Origin: a virus
Virus record (IMG/VR): IMGVR_UViG_3300007775_000010
Location: 1 to 60,816 of that record
DNA: 60,816 nucleotides
Reading direction: 5' to 3' (one strand)
The notes beneath the pieces are model-generated. The model did no database searches. It worked only from the letters and a program-made list of their open reading frames with translations, and was not told the DNA's origin. This document shows, piece after piece, positions 24,247 to 32,904 of the stretch; the first letter of the stretch is position 1, and every line of letters starts with the position of its first letter. The translations under genes were made by a program, and so were the position numbers.

Positions 24247-24408
24247 TCACCCTTTCTTCGGAGGGGCAGGGTTCGGGGGCGGGCGTGGCGGCGCAGGGGC
24301 GAAGGGTTTGCCTGGTTGGTATGCGTCTGGTAGCGGCACCCATGGCGGATTGCGCAGCGGTATCACGGGCGGTGGGGGCTTCGGGGGCGGCTTCTTCGGG
24401 TCGCTCAT
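24247..24408 (-). CDS. Proline-rich small protein
   Basis: This 53-residue frame is nearly half proline with Lys and Ala, and is followed closely by the two-TM gene. It is probably disordered. Its strand and place agree with the neighbouring proline-rich gene, but low complexity makes the call uncertain. Confidence 0.35.
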   Translation of the reverse strand: MSDPKKPPPKPPPPVIPLRNPPWVPLPDAYQPGKPFAPAPPRPPPNPAPPKKG

Positions 24409-24489
24409 CTGCGGCGTGACGGGTAACCCGGCTCGGGGCAAGCTGCCATACCGTTCGTCCGCACAGTGTGTACGTGGCACCCACAAACG

Positions 24490-24804
24490 CTACGTCGCCG
24501 CATCCAACGGACAGAACAAGCTGGGAGGCGTGGGCAAGGGTGGGGGCCCGACGGACGGCAGAGCTGGAGCGGCAAGGGAGAACCCCAGCGCCGGGACGCC
24601 GGGCAGCGATGGCAGCTGGGGCGGCGTGGGCAAGGGTGGGGGCCCGACGGACGGCAGAGCTGGAGCGGCAAGGGAGAACCCCAGCGCCGGGACGCCGGGC
24701 AGCGATGGCAGCTGGGGAGCGCTCGGAAGCGCCGGGAGACCTAGCGGAGGGAGCGCGGGCGGTGTCAGTTGGAACTCGAGCGACGGAAACGAGCACAGCG
24801 ACAT
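24490..24804 (-). CDS. Pro/Leu-rich repeat protein after the spike gene
   Basis: This 104-residue protein starts at an ATG one base after the spike-gene stop. It contains two identical 32-residue units built on LPSLPGVPALGF and APALPSVGPPPLP. With a hydrophobic, proline-rich and charge-poor composition it could form a polyproline-type extension of the tail tip. The perfect repeat shows recent duplication. Confidence 0.5.
   Translation of the reverse strand: MSLCSFPSLEFQLTPPALPPLGLPALPSAPQLPSLPGVPALGFSLAAPALPSVGPPPLPTPPQLPSLPGVPALGFSLAAPALPSVGPPPLPTPPSLFCPLDAAT
24527..24717 (-). repeat. Perfect 96-bp tandem duplication
   Basis: Bases 24527-24622 are repeated at 24623 onward with no difference visible over about 95 bp. 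The unit is a multiple of three and keeps the frame of the proline-rich gene. Confidence 0.85.
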
Positions 24805-24805
24805 G

Positions 24806-25612
24806 TCACTTCACGCTCGTCTTCGTGGCGGCCATCGCGGTCTTGGTGGCCGCCTGTGCGGCGACGAACGTGTTGACGACGCCCAGGTTCACTCCTGGGC
24901 TTGCTGCTAGCTTTGCGTCCAGCGCTGTGGCGAGGGTTATGAGCACCTGCTCGAGTGCCGAGAGGTATGTGGTGACGCTCGGAGCAATCGCCGCCGGCAG
25001 CGCCCCAACCGGATCTCCGATCGTAGCCCCACCATTGATCACTGTATTGCCGTTCACGACGACCCCAGAGTCGCCGACCTCGAGGTAGGCGTCGCCGGCC
25101 TTGTTCTTCACGATCGCCGAGCCTGCAGCGTTGAGCATCACGCCATGCCCATCGGCGTGCAGGACCGAGATGCTCTCGTTGCCAGCGGTCGGATCGATCG
25201 TGATAACATGCGCCTTCTGCGGCACGCCCTGACTGTCGAGTGCATACGGCACATAGAAAGTCTGGAGCGTCGTTCCCTCGGGCGTCTCCGTCATCGAGTG
25301 AAAGCCGCCCCCGTAGTGCACCCACGCGAACTCGCCCTCTTTGGGGTTGGGGAACTTCTCCTGCAGCCGGCGATCGCGGTAGGCGATGTGCGCGTAACCG
25401 TCGCCGCGCCGCGCTGCGATCGACTCGGTGTGCGCTTCGCCCTCGGGAGGCTTCGGGCGCCCAATCATCCCAAGCGCCGAAAACATCTCCTGGCCTATGT
25501 CCTCGCCGCCCAGTCCCTCGGAGCCGAGCAACACTGCCCGCGTCGCGTCCGACACGGCGGAGCTTACGACCTTGAGGAATGCGAACACGTCGTCGAACAC
25601 GTCGTCGAACAC
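24806..25612 (-). CDS. Baseplate spike protein (Mu gp45/P2 gpV-like)
   Basis: This 268-residue protein has an OB-fold-like first half with GEFAWVHYGGGFHSM and the later VLHADGHGVMLNAAGSAIV. It continues with NGNTVINGGATIGDP, the repetitive strand pattern of a membrane-piercing beta-helix. It follows the gp44-like hub gene, as in Mu. The start is ambiguous because three GTG codons occur 12 nt apart within a GTGTTCGACGAC repeat. The first directly follows the previous stop. Confidence 0.75.
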   Translation of the reverse strand: MFDDVFDDVFAFLKVVSSAVSDATRAVLLGSEGLGGEDIGQEMFSALGMIGRPKPPEGEAHTESIAARRGDGYAHIAYRDRRLQEKFPNPKEGEFAWVHYGGGFHSMTETPEGTTLQTFYVPYALDSQGVPQKAHVITIDPTAGNESISVLHADGHGVMLNAAGSAIVKNKAGDAYLEVGDSGVVVNGNTVINGGATIGDPVGALPAAIAPSVTTYLSALEQVLITLATALDAKLAASPGVNLGVVNTFVAAQAATKTAMAATKTSVK

Positions 25613-25613
25613 G

Positions 25614-26738
25614 TCACAGCCTCCACGAGCCGGGCGGTACGATGGTCAGCGAGGACTTGGCGCCCATGTGGGGGTCGAGCCGCAGCTGAGTCGCCTCCAC
25701 GTAGTAGCGGCCAACGGCGCCGCCATGGGTCTCGACGAGGATGTCGCACACGGTGTCGGGAGCGTACGGGATGAACTCCCTCCCGTCGCGAAAGCTGAGC
25801 CCGTCGGCCTCGATCTGCCACGAGTCGAGCGACCTCGAGCGCTGCCCCATCTCTCGTCGAGCTCGGCGCGCGGCCAGCTCCTCGGTGCGGATCGACTCGT
25901 CGATGATCAGGACCGGGCGGATGAAACCGAGATTCGTTAGATCCTCGTTCGCCTCGACCGACTGGAACTGAGCCTTGCTGAACTCGGTGCCTCCACCCTG
26001 GCCGAACACGCCGAGCAGTGTCGCGGCCGTGCCGATGTCCTGCGTTCGGTTCACCGAGAGCACGTTGTTCTGAGCGCCCTCACCGCGAAGCAATCGCAAG
26101 TAGTAGAGCGGATCCTGTTCATCGTCGGGCTCTCCGACAACGATCTTACCGTCCGGACCATCCCAATGCATGAAGCCATGGCGGCGCAGGTGACGGTCGA
26201 CGGCCGCGTGCACCGTTTCTGGCGCCCGCACTCGTGCCTGATCGACCTTGATCGGTTCCAGGTCAGTCGGTGAGCGCCCGCCCTTGGTTGCCCTGCCTGT
26301 GATGAGATCGCGAGCCACGTCCGCCTCGAAAACGAAGTCGCTCTCCGTTGCGCCGATCGTGCGATAGACCGCGAGAATGAAGTCTTTGATGCTCGTCTCC
26401 TCGACGCGCACCGCGGGGTCGGCGCTCACGACCATCGCCTCACTTAGGAACGTGCGGACGATAAACTGCACGACCGAGGCTCGAAATGCGTCTGCCGGCG
26501 ACTGCCGCGTGTGCACCTTGCCGCCCAGGCGGGGCTTGTCGTTGACATAGACCTTGAAGCGGCTCCCGAGCCTCGTGAGCTCCTCGAGGGCGTTGTAGGT
26601 CCCGGCGTCGCCGACCTCAAAGCTCGCATGGCTCCCGCCGATCATCGTGTTGCGGAGCTCGAACGACGTCCACGCATCGAACACGCTGCCGTTTTGGTCG
26701 ACGGCCTCGAGCGTAACGCGGTCGACTGGAACGGGCAT
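25614..26738 (-). CDS. Baseplate hub protein (Mu gp44 / P2 gpD-like)
   Basis: This 374-residue protein starts with VTLEAVDQNGSVFDAWTSFELRNT and has the hub-type fold pattern, with a central IKDFILAVYR segment and C-terminal domain containing IIDESIRTEEL. It lies between gp43-like and gp45-like genes, the Mu order. The ATG at 26738 overlaps the preceding stop (TGATG). A much longer upstream frame is a shadow of the gp43-like gene. Confidence 0.7.
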   Translation of the reverse strand: MPVPVDRVTLEAVDQNGSVFDAWTSFELRNTMIGGSHASFEVGDAGTYNALEELTRLGSRFKVYVNDKPRLGGKVHTRQSPADAFRASVVQFIVRTFLSEAMVVSADPAVRVEETSIKDFILAVYRTIGATESDFVFEADVARDLITGRATKGGRSPTDLEPIKVDQARVRAPETVHAAVDRHLRRHGFMHWDGPDGKIVVGEPDDEQDPLYYLRLLRGEGAQNNVLSVNRTQDIGTAATLLGVFGQGGGTEFSKAQFQSVEANEDLTNLGFIRPVLIIDESIRTEELAARRARREMGQRSRSLDSWQIEADGLSFRDGREFIPYAPDTVCDILVETHGGAVGRYYVEATQLRLDPHMGAKSSLTIVPPGSWRL

Positions 26739-27739
26739 CAGGCGTACACCCGGATCGTGTCGCCCTGCCGAAGGTCGAGAGGGTCCTCCACGCGCGCGGA
26801 GTTGAGCTCCAGCAGTTGCATCGGGTCCTGTTTCAGGTCCGCCGCGATCGAAAACAGATCGGTGTCCTCCTGCACCGTATAGGTGCGCGTGCGGGGTCGC
26901 GACGAGTAGCGCTCTTCCTCGGCGCGCCCGATCATGTCCTCGAGCTCGACGAGCTGGCGCGTGACCGTGGCGCCTGCGGGGTCCGAGAACGGCATGTTGG
27001 ACGGCGGCGGTACGGGCTCGGGCGGGACCCTTGGTTCGGTATGCGCCTTGTGGATGCGCTCGATCGCCCGCTTGTCCCGTCGCTGCTGCGATTGAATGTC
27101 CTCGAGGGTCGTGAACGGCGAGTTCATCAGCGCCGTGAGCTCCTCGGCGAAGTCGCTGAGGTTCGAGAGGTTCTCGTCCCACGCTCCGACTGACTGCGCG
27201 CTGAACTGCGTCTGTTGCGTGAGCCGGATCACGCTCGCGCGCACGCTCGGATCGGTGAACGAGCTGGCGTCGACGTTGTCCTCGGAGTCCTCGACGAACA
27301 GGAGCTCGAGCATGGCCGTGTCGACCGGGTCGGCACCGTCCACCCGGGAGTAGGTTCCGACCTTGCACCGCCGCTTGCCTACGGTCGGGATGACCGCGTC
27401 TCCGGTCTCCTGGGACCGTATTGCTCGCATGAGCTTGTTCAGCTCGGTGGGGTACAGCACGACGTCATCGGGCAACCCCTGCTCGGTCAGGTTGTTGTTG
27501 TAACAAGCCTTGACCCGCCACCGACGTGCGCGTTGTCCGGTATGATCCAGCTTCGCTCCGTCGCGGTAGGGGCGCTCGTGTTCCACGAGACGGCTGCCGC
27601 CTTCCTCGCGCACCTCCTCGACAAGGAGGTAGCAGGTCTCACCCCCGTCCGGCGTGAACGTGCAGATGTCGTATTGCTCGGCGACTGGTTCCGGGCTGTC
27701 CTCGTTGGGTCCTTCCGCTGCGCCTCGTGCCGTGGCCAT
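26738..27739 (-). CDS. DNA circularisation-type tail protein with LysM (Mu gp43-like)
   Basis: This 333-residue protein contains the N-terminal features of the Mu gp43 family: ERPYRDGAKLDHTGQ, then FPTELNKL-type YPTELNKL and a beta strand with RCKVGTYSRVDGAD. The C-terminal 60 residues (TYTVQEDTDLFSIAADL to GDTIRVYA) form a LysM-like domain. It links the tape measure to the hub at the tail tip. Confidence 0.75.
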   Translation of the reverse strand: MATARGAAEGPNEDSPEPVAEQYDICTFTPDGGETCYLLVEEVREEGGSRLVEHERPYRDGAKLDHTGQRARRWRVKACYNNNLTEQGLPDDVVLYPTELNKLMRAIRSQETGDAVIPTVGKRRCKVGTYSRVDGADPVDTAMLELLFVEDSEDNVDASSFTDPSVRASVIRLTQQTQFSAQSVGAWDENLSNLSDFAEELTALMNSPFTTLEDIQSQQRRDKRAIERIHKAHTEPRVPPEPVPPPSNMPFSDPAGATVTRQLVELEDMIGRAEEERYSSRPRTRTYTVQEDTDLFSIAADLKQDPMQLLELNSARVEDPLDLRQGDTIRVYA

Positions 27740-27742
27740 CGT

Positions 27743-29881
27743 CTACGCTCCGCCGGTCCCTCCAGAGGGCGTCGGCGTTCTTGCGGCCATTGGACCACGG
27801 GTCGCCGGCGGTGCCGAACCGCCGCCTCCGCCCATGGCGTCACGCAGCTCGTGGGCGTTCACCATGCGCACGCGCAGCTCGCCGTCGCGGATGTGACGCG
27901 CCATGCGCTGCCCTAGGGCCTCCCCGAGGCGCTCGGGGTTCTTGATAGCCATCTCGCGGGGTTCCGAAGGAGCTCCACCGACAGTCTCCCTGCCACGTTC
28001 AGATTCTTTAGTCTTGAGGCCCTCGATCTCCGATTCGAGCTTCTCCACGAGTTCGGCTAGTCGCGCTTCCTGCTGCTTGGCGATCTCGCGCCCCGTTTGC
28101 TGCTTATCTGTTACGCCCAACGTCTGGGACAGGTCGCTCAACCCTTGGAGCATGTCGCCAAAGAGACCGGTGTCCTGCGACGATTGCAGCGATTGGATCT
28201 CGCGCCGGAGGCTGTCGATCGCCTGCTGCTTCTGCTCGGCCGTGCCGACATTTCCCTGCACGCGAAACGCACGCATCTCGGTCCTGCCAGCCTGCTCCAG
28301 CTTTGACCCGCGAGTCGCCTCTTTCTCGATTGTCTCGATGAGGGACGTGGTCGCGCCGAATACTGCTGCGAACTCCCCGATCAGCGCTCCGGCGATAAGT
28401 CCTCGGTTCGCCGCAGGCGCGCCGGCCTTTCCTGGGGCTCCCATCGCTCCTGGCGCACCCTTCGCCCCCGTCACGGCAGCGCCCGCAGCGGCGCTAGTCG
28501 CTGCCTCGGTACCCGCCCTGCGAGCGGCTATGGCCTCTCCAGCCGCGCCCAGTGCGAACGATGTTCCGGCGCGACCACCGACTGCCACCGCCCCGGATAG
28601 CACCGGATGGTCGACAATGAAGTCGAGCGCCGATGCCGCGGCCTCCGCCAGCGCCGGCAGGTTGTCCGACAGCTTGTTCAGCGCCGAGATCATCTGAGGC
28701 TTCTGGAACGACAGCTCGAGCTTGTTGAGCGAGTCCCGTAGCTTGAGGCCAGGGTCGTCCCGCAGGCGGTCGTTGAACCTCTTCTGTAGGGTCTCCGCAT
28801 CCTCGAGCGTCTTGCCAAACGCGAACATCCTCGCGTCGAACGCGTCGAGCCCCTTGCGTGCCGCCTCCGCCGGCGTCTCCCCGGCCTCGCGTGCCTTCGC
28901 AAATGCCTCCTCGAAGGGCTTGACGAGATTATCGATCGTGCGCCGCGCCTCGGGTGAGCGGATCGACTGCTGTAGCGCCTCGATGCCCTTTGGCCCCTTC
29001 GCCAGGATGTCGCGGAACAAGTCGAGTCCCTGCTTGTCCACATCGATCTTGAGCCGCGACTTTTTCAAGAGTCCTTGGATTGCGCGCACCTGTGACGTGC
29101 CGCTCTTGAGTACCTCGCCGAGTCGCTTCATGCCCGGGACGAGGGACTCACCGAGTTCGTTGTCGAGCTCCTTCGCCAGCCCGAGCAGCTGAACGAAACC
29201 CTTGCCGCCCTTGAAGCCGAGCGCCTCGGCCTCAGTGGCAAGCAACGCGAACTTGCCTTGGAGGTCCTCAACCTTGAGCCCGCCTCCGGCGAGCTTCTCG
29301 GTGATACCTGGCAGCACCTCGTTGTTGAATTCCTCGGCCGTCACCCCGAACTTGCGGAAGGCCAACTGACCGGCATCGCCCAGGGCGAGCATGTCCGAGC
29401 CCGTCACTTGGGACTGCTTGCCAATCGCCTTGATGATTCCGAGCGAGTACTCGGCATTGCCGGTGGACTCGAACACTCGCTCGGCGGTCTGTAGGAGCTC
29501 CTCCTGACTCTTCTTGGTGTCGTCAGTGGCATCGCGGAGCTGCATCTGCACCTCGCGCCAGTCCATGGTCTTACCCGTGGAAAGCTCCACGCGCTGCGTG
29601 AACTGCTGGATCTGCGAGTTAAGGTCGACGGCCCCCTTAATCGACGCACCGAACGCGAACGCCCCTCCGAACGTGAGTGCGCTCTTGAGCATGCCACCCA
29701 TGCGCGAGCCCAGTGCTGAGAAGTCTTTAGTCATCCGACTAAGACCCGCGTTCAGCGGTGAGAACGAGCGCGCGGCCTTGCGCGCCTCCTGCTCGGTCTG
29801 GTCACCGATGCGCTTGATCGCCGTCGTGTAGTTTCCGCCGTCCAGGTCGAGCTTGACGGAGGCGACTTTCGTTACTGCCAT
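27743..29881 (-). CDS. Tail tape measure protein
   Basis: This 712-residue, helix-rich protein has hydrophobic segments (about 63-85 and 410-440), an Ala/Gly-rich middle and a coiled-coil C-terminus. A Gly/Pro-rich stretch lies near 465-495. It directly follows the frameshifted chaperone gene, the standard place for a tape measure. At about 1.5 angstroms per residue it predicts a tail near 105 nm. A purine-rich ribosome site precedes the ATG. Confidence 0.85.
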   Translation of the reverse strand: MAVTKVASVKLDLDGGNYTTAIKRIGDQTEQEARKAARSFSPLNAGLSRMTKDFSALGSRMGGMLKSALTFGGAFAFGASIKGAVDLNSQIQQFTQRVELSTGKTMDWREVQMQLRDATDDTKKSQEELLQTAERVFESTGNAEYSLGIIKAIGKQSQVTGSDMLALGDAGQLAFRKFGVTAEEFNNEVLPGITEKLAGGGLKVEDLQGKFALLATEAEALGFKGGKGFVQLLGLAKELDNELGESLVPGMKRLGEVLKSGTSQVRAIQGLLKKSRLKIDVDKQGLDLFRDILAKGPKGIEALQQSIRSPEARRTIDNLVKPFEEAFAKAREAGETPAEAARKGLDAFDARMFAFGKTLEDAETLQKRFNDRLRDDPGLKLRDSLNKLELSFQKPQMISALNKLSDNLPALAEAAASALDFIVDHPVLSGAVAVGGRAGTSFALGAAGEAIAARRAGTEAATSAAAGAAVTGAKGAPGAMGAPGKAGAPAANRGLIAGALIGEFAAVFGATTSLIETIEKEATRGSKLEQAGRTEMRAFRVQGNVGTAEQKQQAIDSLRREIQSLQSSQDTGLFGDMLQGLSDLSQTLGVTDKQQTGREIAKQQEARLAELVEKLESEIEGLKTKESERGRETVGGAPSEPREMAIKNPERLGEALGQRMARHIRDGELRVRMVNAHELRDAMGGGGGSAPPATRGPMAARTPTPSGGTGGA

Positions 29882-29887
29882 CGGCCT

Positions 29888-30061
29888 CTACCTCCGTCGC
29901 TTCGTCCCGAGAATGTCCGCTAGCTGCTCTCCGGAGAGGATGCCGAGTTGGATATCCAGCGCTGCTGCACCCACGAGGGAGCGAGCGGAGAGGCACAGGC
30001 TGCCCTTGCCGAAAGCGCTATGCAGCTGGCCTGCCCGAAGCCAGGCATACCGGCTAAAGGG
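29888..30061 (-). other. -1 frameshift extension of the tail chaperone
   Basis: After slippage at CCCTTTA the -1 frame runs for 55 more codons and stops at 29888, only six bases before the tape measure ATG. The extension includes WLRAGQLHSAF and ends with SGEQLADILGTKRRR. The full product would be about 221 residues. Production of two chaperone forms by -1 frameshifting is known for lambda G/GT and many other tails. Confidence 0.7.
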
Positions 30062-30552
30062 CTCGGCTCACCTCGGCGCGCCACCTCGAGAATCGTCTCC
30101 CACGCCTCGTCCGCGTTCAGAGAACCGAACCGGCCGTCGACCACGTCGATCAAGAGCTCGTGGCGGTTCCACGTCTCCGAGAGCTCGGCGAGCAGGTACC
30201 GCTCAAACAGGTCCTTGCCGTGCTGCATGTGCTGAATAAACGGCGGCTTCGGGTCGCGGATGATGTGCGCCAACATCTCGAACTTCTCGAGCTCGGCTAC
30301 CAGGTCCTTGTCTCTGTCGAGATCGAGGTTCAGATTGCCCGCCCACTCCCGCGAGTCGACGCGTGCTCGGAATCGGCGCGGGTTGTCGATCACCTTGAGG
30401 GCGACATCGACGGCTTCGATGCTGCCGTCCTTCTTGCGACGCCGGATCTGGTGAGGGAAGTGCAGGGCCCCCTCGTGCTCGAGCACGCCGAGACCGTCCC
30501 ACAACACACCCAGGAGCTGCTCGGTCGCCTTGTCGATGCGTTCGTCTGCCAC
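29920..30552 (-). CDS. Tail assembly chaperone, zero-frame product
   Basis: This 210-residue product starts at GTG and is helical and charged. It sits between tube and tape measure genes, where tail chaperones lie in contractile and siphovirus tails. Codons 165-166 are CCT-TTA inside a CCCTTTA heptamer, where a -1 shift would give an alternative C-terminus. The zero-frame tail after that point is Ser/Ala-rich and looks less protein-like than the -1 extension. Confidence 0.7.
   Translation of the reverse strand: MADERIDKATEQLLGVLWDGLGVLEHEGALHFPHQIRRRKKDGSIEAVDVALKVIDNPRRFRARVDSREWAGNLNLDLDRDKDLVAELEKFEMLAHIIRDPKPPFIQHMQHGKDLFERYLLAELSETWNRHELLIDVVDGRFGSLNADEAWETILEVARRGEPSPLAGMPGFGQASCIALSARAACASPLAPSWVQQRWISNSASSPESS
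30055..30061 (-). promoter_or_regulatory. Slippery heptamer CCCTTTA
   Basis: The heptamer fits X-XXY-YYZ with the zero-frame codons CCT and TTA, so tRNAs can re-pair with CCC and TTT after moving back one base. Its position in the tail chaperone gene is where such sites occur. Confidence 0.75.
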
Positions 30553-30560
30553 GATGCCCC

Positions 30561-30941
30561 CTAGTTGGGCACCTTCTTGCCGACGAAAGTGAACGAGCCC
30601 TTCGTTGCGTCATCGATCGAACCGTTGATCTGCACTTCCTGGAATGCCCCGTTGTACGTCCACACCTCGCCGTGTGGGATCTTGACGCGCAGCTGCTTGA
30701 GCTGCCGCTTCTCGACCATCCGCACATAGTCGCGCTCGAGGCCGTCCTCACCGATGACGAAGTTCGCTGAAACCGCAGACTCGCCGGGTCCGAAGGTAAT
30801 GCCACCCTGTGGATTCCGCAGCGTATGGACCTGTTTCGCTCCGTTGTTGGTGCGGGCGTTGAAGTCCGTGACTTGTCCCAGATCGCCACTGCCCATGGCG
30901 ATGTAGGACTTCGGAAAGAATACCTGCTCGGTGTTGGCCAC
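30561..30941 (-). CDS. Major tail tube protein (Mu gpM-like)
   Basis: This 126-residue protein lies directly after the sheath gene and starts at GTG. Beta-rich sequence with VSANFVIGEDGLERDYV and a C-terminal GSFTFVGKKV strand suits a small tube protein. Gene order (sheath, tube, chaperone, tape measure) supports the call. Confidence 0.8.
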   Translation of the reverse strand: MANTEQVFFPKSYIAMGSGDLGQVTDFNARTNNGAKQVHTLRNPQGGITFGPGESAVSANFVIGEDGLERDYVRMVEKRQLKQLRVKIPHGEVWTYNGAFQEVQINGSIDDATKGSFTFVGKKVPN

Positions 30942-30948
30942 GGGTGCG

Positions 30949-32466
30949 CTACTCCTTGCTCACCACCGCGCCGATCTTGGCGAGCGGCTTGATGATCTTC
31001 AGCGGAACGAAGACGTTTAGCTGACTCTCATCGGTCGAATCGATCTCGACGATGAGTTCGCCGCTCGCGATCGTCTCCTCGAGGCGAGCCCGTTGGACGA
31101 TCCCGTTGTCGGCGTGCAGATGCATTCGAGAATGCACCCAGGCCCGCGCGTCCTTTTCTTCGACGACCCCCGGGGGCAGGTCGTTGTCGCCAGGCGGAAG
31201 GTCGGGAGTGATGCTCGCGTTCGGGAACTCCTGAGGCATGGCGGTGCGGATGTCGTCGCCGACGAACTGCGCACCGTACGTGTCGGACATGTGGTGCGCG
31301 CGGAAGTCCGGATTGCCACTGAAGAGAGAGTGCGTGGTGATCGGCTTGACCAGGAACGGACGGTTGGTGCGTCGCGCGAGACCCACGACGCTCACTCCGT
31401 TGTTCAACAGGTCCTCGACCTCAGGTCCGGTGAGCTTGTCGGCGGCGATGTTCTTGGGGCCAACCAACGTCAGGTATTCGTTGCCGATGCGGTTGTAGTT
31501 CGCCCTCTGAGCCAGGCCCGCCAGGGTGTCGCCAGCTTCCTCGCCCGCGAGTTCGCATGGCAATGATTGGAAGGCCTGCCCATAGATGTACTCGAACACA
31601 GGAGAGTTTCGGTTGATGGCTCCCGCCTTGACGTTCGCGATGCTGCCAGTGTGCCCGACGAGACCAACCTGCAGGAGCGCGTCGAGCCCCGAGTCGAGCC
31701 CCTCGATGTGTACGCGCATTCTGTCGGCGTTGCTCGAGCTCGTGGCGTCCGAAGCGTCGGCATTGGACAGACCGCCGACGATGATCGTGTACTGCTCGGT
31801 ATTCACGAGTGCGAGCACGTTGGTGAAGTCGGGCTCGATGGTGCCGCCAGCGAGAGCGGTACCACCGGCGGCAATCACACCGCCGGTACCCCCAACCGTG
31901 AACGCCATGCCGGTCGTGATGTCGTTGCCCCAGGGACCGGCAGATCGTGCGTCGAGGTCCAGATCCCCGGCGCCGGCTCCGGCCGAAGCGATAACAGGCA
32001 AGCCCTGCCCTGACTTCTGGTTGACCAGCGACACGGCCCGATCGCGGGCGACAGTGGGGGACTCGCCCGGATTCCAGGGGACGTCGACGTAGATGCCCTT
32101 GACATCGATCGTGACGACGCTCGACGCCGTGGGCGCCGTCGTAAACACGTGCGTAATGCTCGCCGCCGCACCGGCTCCGACCGCGGGTGCGACGATATCG
32201 ACCGAAGCCAGCGGGTACTTCTTGAAGAGCCCCTTGGCGGTCAGATGACCTTGCCCATCGACACCATGGGAGATCGCAGCGTCGTCGGGCCCGAAGATTT
32301 GACGCACCACCGTGTCCGGAGTGATGTCGCCGTCCGCCGTGTTCTTCGGAGCGATGATCAGCGCGCGATTGACGGCCGCCCCGGGTCCGCTCACACCGCC
32401 AAGCAAGTCGATGGTGAGAAAGAACCCCGGCGTTTTCACCGAGGAAGCGACGGCCTTAGCTACCAT
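30949..32466 (-). CDS. Contractile tail sheath protein (Mu gpL-like)
   Basis: This 505-residue protein has typical sheath segments. These are an N-terminal GVSGPGAAVNRALIIAPK strand region, GPDDA, a central NTEQYTIIVGGLSNADA, then EYLTLVGPKNIAADKLTGPEVED and a C-terminal domain with RMHLHADNGIVQRARLEETI. The sheath shows the phage is a myovirus. The gene overlaps the one before it by eleven bases. Confidence 0.9.
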   Translation of the reverse strand: MVAKAVASSVKTPGFFLTIDLLGGVSGPGAAVNRALIIAPKNTADGDITPDTVVRQIFGPDDAAISHGVDGQGHLTAKGLFKKYPLASVDIVAPAVGAGAAASITHVFTTAPTASSVVTIDVKGIYVDVPWNPGESPTVARDRAVSLVNQKSGQGLPVIASAGAGAGDLDLDARSAGPWGNDITTGMAFTVGGTGGVIAAGGTALAGGTIEPDFTNVLALVNTEQYTIIVGGLSNADASDATSSSNADRMRVHIEGLDSGLDALLQVGLVGHTGSIANVKAGAINRNSPVFEYIYGQAFQSLPCELAGEEAGDTLAGLAQRANYNRIGNEYLTLVGPKNIAADKLTGPEVEDLLNNGVSVVGLARRTNRPFLVKPITTHSLFSGNPDFRAHHMSDTYGAQFVGDDIRTAMPQEFPNASITPDLPPGDNDLPPGVVEEKDARAWVHSRMHLHADNGIVQRARLEETIASGELIVEIDSTDESQLNVFVPLKIIKPLAKIGAVVSKE

Positions 32467-32893
32467 CGGTCAGCTCCTCGTTGACGGCCGGCGCCTCACC
32501 GCTCACGGGCGCGGTCGGAGCAGCCGTCTCCGCCTGCTTCGTCGCTGCCGCATCGGCCTTCCGCTCGGCCTCCGCCTCGTCTTTTCGGCGCCGGACCTCC
32601 GCTCCGCGTTTCCGCTCGGCGTCCTCCTGCGCCTTCAGGAAGGCCCGGTAGTCGGCCTCGGTGCGCTGGATCAGGGATCCTGCTCTCAGCGCCCGGCCGT
32701 ACTCCCGGCCATATTGCGCCATCTCCTCGCGGGTGATCGCGACCACCTCGTCGGGGCGATAGCGAATGGTCCGCCCGTTCTTGTCGGACGGATCCCGCTC
32801 CGCGGCGATCATGGTCCCGGGACCGAATCGCGTCACCGGCACGGGGTTTTTCGGGTCGAGACTGACGAACAGGGCGAAGCGCGACAGGTCCAC
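32456..32893 (-). CDS. Small structural or assembly protein before the sheath gene
   Basis: This 145-residue protein probably starts at GTG 32893. The first half appears folded; the second half is a Lys/Glu/Ala-rich helix and then Ala/Pro/Thr-rich. It lies where Mu has a small gene between gp37 and gpL. No family is recognised. Confidence 0.55.
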   Translation of the reverse strand: MDLSRFALFVSLDPKNPVPVTRFGPGTMIAAERDPSDKNGRTIRYRPDEVVAITREEMAQYGREYGRALRAGSLIQRTEADYRAFLKAQEDAERKRGAEVRRRKDEAEAERKADAAATKQAETAAPTAPVSGEAPAVNEELTDGS

Positions 32894-32904
32894 GAGGGAC
32901 AGCG

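Noticed and set aside
24209-24910. Gly-rich plus-strand frame containing the 96-bp repeats
   Set aside because: It overlaps the start of the two-TM gene and the spike gene on the other strand. The minus-strand proline-rich frame is coupled to its neighbours and is the better reading.
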